From NCBI RefSeq assembly GCF_003473545.1, contig NZ_QUCM01000018.1, positions 1-64,000 of the forward strand: DNA of 64,000 nucleotides. Direction: 5' to 3'. The notes beneath the pieces were generated by a model that ran no database searches, was not told the origin of the DNA, and worked only from the letters and a program-made list of their open reading frames with translations. Shown here one piece after another: positions 60,992 to 64,000 of the stretch. The number at the start of each line of letters is the position of its first letter. Position 1 is the stretch's first letter. The translations under genes and the position numbers were made by a program. The DNA is from Clostridium sp. AM22-11AC. Lineage in GTDB: Bacteria > Bacillota > Clostridia > Lachnospirales > Lachnospiraceae.

Positions 60992-62071
60992 TCAACTTTC
61001 TAAATAGTCCTTTAATTTCCGGCTTCTGCTGGGGTGGCGCAGTTTGCGCAGGGCTTTATCCTCGATCTGGCGGATCCGTTCCCTGGTCACATGAAACTGC
61101 TTTCCCACTTCTTCCAATGTTCTTGGCTGCCCGTCATAAAGCCCAAACCGCAATGACAATACCTGCTGTTCTCTCGGAGTCAACGTTTTTAATACTTCCA
61201 TCAGCTGCTCATGTAAAAACACAAAAGAAGCCTCATCCTGCAAAAAAGACATTTTTTCATCCTGGATAAAATCCACCAGATGACTGTCCTCTTCCTCTCC
61301 CACCGGTGTTTCCAAAGAAACCGGCTCCTGGGCCATATTCAGCACTTCTTCTACTTTTTTGCTGGTCATATGTAAGCGTTCTGCAATTTCCTGAGTAGTA
61401 GGTTCCCGTCCCAGTTCCTGAAGCATCCTTCTGGAACTTCGCATCACCCGGTTGATGACTTCTACCATATGCACCGGGATGCGGATAGTCCTTGCCTGAT
61501 CTGCTATCGCCCTTGTAATGGACTGGCGGATCCACCAGGTAGCATAGGTGCTGAAACGGTAGCCTTTTTCGTAATTAAACTTCTCTACCGCCCGCATAAG
61601 CCCCAGGTTTCCTTCCTGGACCAGATCTAAAAATGCCATTCCCCTGCCTGCGTAATGCTTGGCAATACTGACTACCAGCCGCAGATTTGCCCTTGCCAGT
61701 TTCTCTTTTGCTTCTCTGCTTCCGGCCCTTACTTCCTTTGCCAGCATTAATTCTTCTTCCGGGGTTAAAAGGGAAATTTTTCCAATTTCTTTTAAATACA
61801 GGCAGACCGGATCCGCCTGCCCCGTTTTTTCCTCTGATACAGGTTCACTTTCCCCTGCATCCTGCTCTTCCCCTTCATCCAGGATCTGAACCTGGTTTTC
61901 CGCTAATATGTCAAGAACGCGGTCCAGTTCTTCCTCTTTCAGCTCTTTTGGTCTGAAATACCGGAAAATATCACGATATTCCAACTGCCGTTTCCCGGCA
62001 CGGGCATCTGCTAAAAGCCGTCCCATTTTTTCCTTAAAGCTTAAAGATTCCTCTCTGCGCGTTCTTTCCAT
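60992..62071 (-). CDS. rpoD: RNA polymerase primary sigma factor
   Basis: 359 residues with sigma-70 regions: 1.2 ([21 protein letters not shown], shown in part), 2 ([20 protein letters not shown] and [20 protein letters not shown]), 3 and 4 ([15 protein letters not shown] and [18 protein letters not shown]). The N-terminal ~85 residues are acidic and short relative to E. coli. AAGGAGG lies before the ATG. Between dnaG and trmK in the macromolecular synthesis operon. Recognises the TTGACA/TATAAT promoters noted elsewhere. Confidence 0.97.
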   Translation of the reverse strand: MERTRREESLSFKEKMGRLLADARAGKRQLEYRDIFRYFRPKELKEEELDRVLDILAENQVQILDEGEEQDAGESEPVSEEKTGQADPVCLYLKEIGKISLLTPEEELMLAKEVRAGSREAKEKLARANLRLVVSIAKHYAGRGMAFLDLVQEGNLGLMRAVEKFNYEKGYRFSTYATWWIRQSITRAIADQARTIRIPVHMVEVINRVMRSSRRMLQELGREPTTQEIAERLHMTSKKVEEVLNMAQEPVSLETPVGEEEDSHLVDFIQDEKMSFLQDEASFVFLHEQLMEVLKTLTPREQQVLSLRFGLYDGQPRTLEEVGKQFHVTRERIRQIEDKALRKLRHPSRSRKLKDYLES

Positions 62072-62087
62072 AGTGTTCCTCCTTAAA

Positions 62088-63974
62088 TCAATCCAAAGAT
62101 ATATGCAGCTGTTTTAACGCTGCCTGCTGCTTTATGATCTCCTGCAGCTGGGCTATATCTTTCGCATTCCGGCTTGCGGTATCCAAACTGTTCTTTCTCA
62201 CTTTCATCACAGTTTCCGCAAATGCCTTTTTCTGCTCCTCATTGTTTAAGGATTCTTTTAAGCTGGCATTAAATAATGCCGCTACTTCTTTGTACTGGTC
62301 TTCATCATTGATGAACCGGCTTAAAATACCTGCCGGATTTACATTTCCTGCTTCATGGCCTTCAAATACCATGACTGCCACCTGATGGTACAGGTCTTCC
62401 ACAAAATCATCGGCTGTTATAATGCCTTTTATCTTGTCAAATAACGCCGGATTTTCGATCAGCCAGGTAAGCAGCAGTCTCTGGGATCTTCGTATGCCGT
62501 CTTCCCGCTCCTGCTTTCTTCCTGTTTTCTTTATGGCCGCCTGGTTCTGCGCTGCCTGTCCCTCATAAGGATTGCCGCCATATTCCGGCCGGCCCATATC
62601 ATTACCTGGACCGCTTCCATTTTCCCTGGAAATAACATTTCTTCCGGAAGCATCTTCCCTGTAGCTGTCACCGGCTTTTAAGCCCATCTGCATTCCCAGA
62701 CGGTTTACCAGCTGGCGAAGCTCCTCTTCTTTGATCATCTGCTCCCTGGATACTGCCTGGATGTAATTATCCCGCTCCAGCGGTTCTCCAAACTGTAAAA
62801 GCTTCTTTGCTGTTTCCTGATAAAATTTCGTCTTCTGCTCCGGATCTTCTAATTGATAGTTCCGTTTTAATACATCTATTTCAAATAGGAAGCTGTTCTT
62901 TGCCTGGGCGATCCGCTCCTTAAAGGCATCAGCCCCCATATTTTTAATAAATTCATCCGGGTCCTTGTATGGCTTCATATTTAAAACTCTGGCAGAAATA
63001 CCTGCATCCCTTAATATAGGAATGGCACGCAGCGCAGCCTTGATACCGGCACCGTCACTGTCGTAGGTTAAGATCACCTGGTCCGTATACCGCTTTAAAA
63101 CACCTGCATGCTGGCTGGTAAAGGCTGTTCCCAAAGATGCCACTGCGTTGGTAAAGCCCGCCTGATGCATGGAGATCACATCCAGGTAGCCTTCACATAC
63201 CAGCATGTATTTTTCCCTGGTGGTCCTTGCATAGTTTAAACCATACAGATTCCGGCTTTTATCAAATAATTTTGTCTCCGGTGAGTTTAAATATTTCGGC
63301 TCCCCATCTCCCATGACACGGCCGCCAAAACCGATGACACGGTTGTTCACATCCATGATTGGGAACATAACACGGTTCCAGAATTTATCTCTTCCGCCTC
63401 TCTCTTCAATGGTCACAAGGCCTGTCTGGCTTAAAAATGCATCATCATAGCCTTTTTCTTTCAGGAAACGGTACAGATCATCACTGGTCTTATTAGAATA
63501 GCCAAGGCCAAACCGGAGCATGGTCTCATCTGTAAGCTTTCGCTTGTCATGGAAATATTCATATGCGATTTTTCCCTGTGGCTGCTTCATCTGGTAGTAG
63601 AAATAATTGGCTGCCAGCTTATTTACCTCCAGCAGTCTGGCACGAAATTCCGCCTGCTCCCTGGCTTCTTTGCTGTATTCCATCTTTGGAAGAGTAACTC
63701 CCGCCCGGTCTGCTAGGGACTGAAGGGCTTCCTGAAAGGTATAGTTTTCATATTCCATTACAAAGGTAAGAACATTTCCTCCAGCTCCGCAGCCAAAGCA
63801 GTAATACATCTGTTTTCCCGGAGAAACGGAAAAAGAAGGTGATTTTTCATTATGGAAAGGACAAAGGCCAAAATAATTGGCTCCTTTTTTCTGCAGCTTT
63901 ACATATCCTGAAATCACATCTACGATGTCATTCTTCATTCTTACTTCCTCTATGACTTCATCCGGATAGTACAT
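62088..63974 (-). CDS. dnaG: DNA primase
   Basis: 628 residues making RNA primers at the replication fork. Zinc-binding domain with C38, H41, C59 and C62; TOPRIM domain with [16 protein letters not shown] (about 256) and [16 protein letters not shown] (about 303); and a C-terminal helicase-binding region (about 480-628), preceded by a low-complexity linker (about 440-490, rich in Gly/Asn). GAAGGGAG precedes the ATG near the window edge. Followed by rpoD after 16 bp. Confidence 0.97.
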   Translation of the reverse strand: MYYPDEVIEEVRMKNDIVDVISGYVKLQKKGANYFGLCPFHNEKSPSFSVSPGKQMYYCFGCGAGGNVLTFVMEYENYTFQEALQSLADRAGVTLPKMEYSKEAREQAEFRARLLEVNKLAANYFYYQMKQPQGKIAYEYFHDKRKLTDETMLRFGLGYSNKTSDDLYRFLKEKGYDDAFLSQTGLVTIEERGGRDKFWNRVMFPIMDVNNRVIGFGGRVMGDGEPKYLNSPETKLFDKSRNLYGLNYARTTREKYMLVCEGYLDVISMHQAGFTNAVASLGTAFTSQHAGVLKRYTDQVILTYDSDGAGIKAALRAIPILRDAGISARVLNMKPYKDPDEFIKNMGADAFKERIAQAKNSFLFEIDVLKRNYQLEDPEQKTKFYQETAKKLLQFGEPLERDNYIQAVSREQMIKEEELRQLVNRLGMQMGLKAGDSYREDASGRNVISRENGSGPGNDMGRPEYGGNPYEGQAAQNQAAIKKTGRKQEREDGIRRSQRLLLTWLIENPALFDKIKGIITADDFVEDLYHQVAVMVFEGHEAGNVNPAGILSRFINDEDQYKEVAALFNASLKESLNNEEQKKAFAETVMKVRKNSLDTASRNAKDIAQLQEIIKQQAALKQLHISLD

Positions 63975-64000
63975 GCTTTTTCTCCCTTCTGTTAAAGTAA

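Noticed and set aside
61165..61180. CTCTCGGAGT in rpoD, resembling the ends of the 163-bp element
   Set aside because: It is an in-frame coding stretch of region 4 and has no partner arm, so it is chance similarity.
1..64000. Prophage, insertion sequence or conjugative element
   Set aside because: No integrase, transposase, capsid, relaxase or attachment-site pattern was seen; all cassettes look chromosomal.

Overview
The window looks like chromosome from a Gram-positive anaerobe of the class Clostridia, most likely a Lachnospiraceae member. Reasons: moderate GC with AT-rich intergenic DNA, strong AGGAGG-type ribosome binding sites, two T-box leaders, a glycine riboswitch, class A RNase P RNA, a niacin-responsive NiaR repressor, the dnaG-rpoD-trmK-nif3 gene order, and small Cys/Gly-rich and orphan proteins of the kind common in that family. 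Family assignment is inference. I see no transposase, integrase, phage gene or tRNA.

Layout. The left edge (1-240) carries tandem promoters firing leftward, most likely for an rRNA operon outside the window. Then come a VanW-type cell-wall protein, a PHP phosphoesterase, the alanyl-tRNA editing protein, a Cys-rich micro-membrane protein convergent with an unannotated 47-residue ORF, two orphan genes, and a glycine-riboswitch-controlled Na+/amino-acid symporter. An L,D-transpeptidase-like protein, leuS with its T-box, and an endonuclease Q-type repair enzyme follow.

From 13.9 to 28 kb is a carbon block: a PrpF-family isomerase with a divergent LysR regulator, then aconitase, citrate synthase and NAD-type isocitrate dehydrogenase in one operon (acetyl-CoA plus oxaloacetate to 2-oxoglutarate), an EF-G paralogue, and a two-component system beside a CitMHS citrate carrier. 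A UvrA2-like ATPase is divergent from the carrier. From 30.6 to 34.6 kb are aroF, tyrA and aroA. From 34.6 to 43.8 kb are a mixed set: amino-thiazoline hydrolase, Ogt, aldehyde and alcohol dehydrogenases, MocR regulator, SDR/NTF2/nitroreductase operon, ZIP transporter and a cytidylate-kinase-like protein.

From 44 to 47.1 kb a tryptophan T-box (UGG specifier) precedes trpXYZ-type ABC transporter genes, so aromatic synthesis and tryptophan uptake lie about 10 kb apart. From 48 to 56.4 kb is a hexuronate regulon (uxaC, uxaA, kdgK, eda and a second PfkB kinase) with two regulators and two distinguishable operator types. The right end holds niaR, rnpB, a nucleoside kinase, and the nif3-trmK-rpoD-dnaG macromolecular synthesis operon.

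The least explained material is non-coding: a 163-bp near-palindromic element in two copies (12.3 and 31.9 kb), a structured repeat with apparent compensatory changes (48.0 and 56.5 kb), a stem-loop unit that recurs just after stop codons (21.3, 50.5 and 52.2 kb), and a 31-bp inverted repeat shared by the kdgR and eda promoters.
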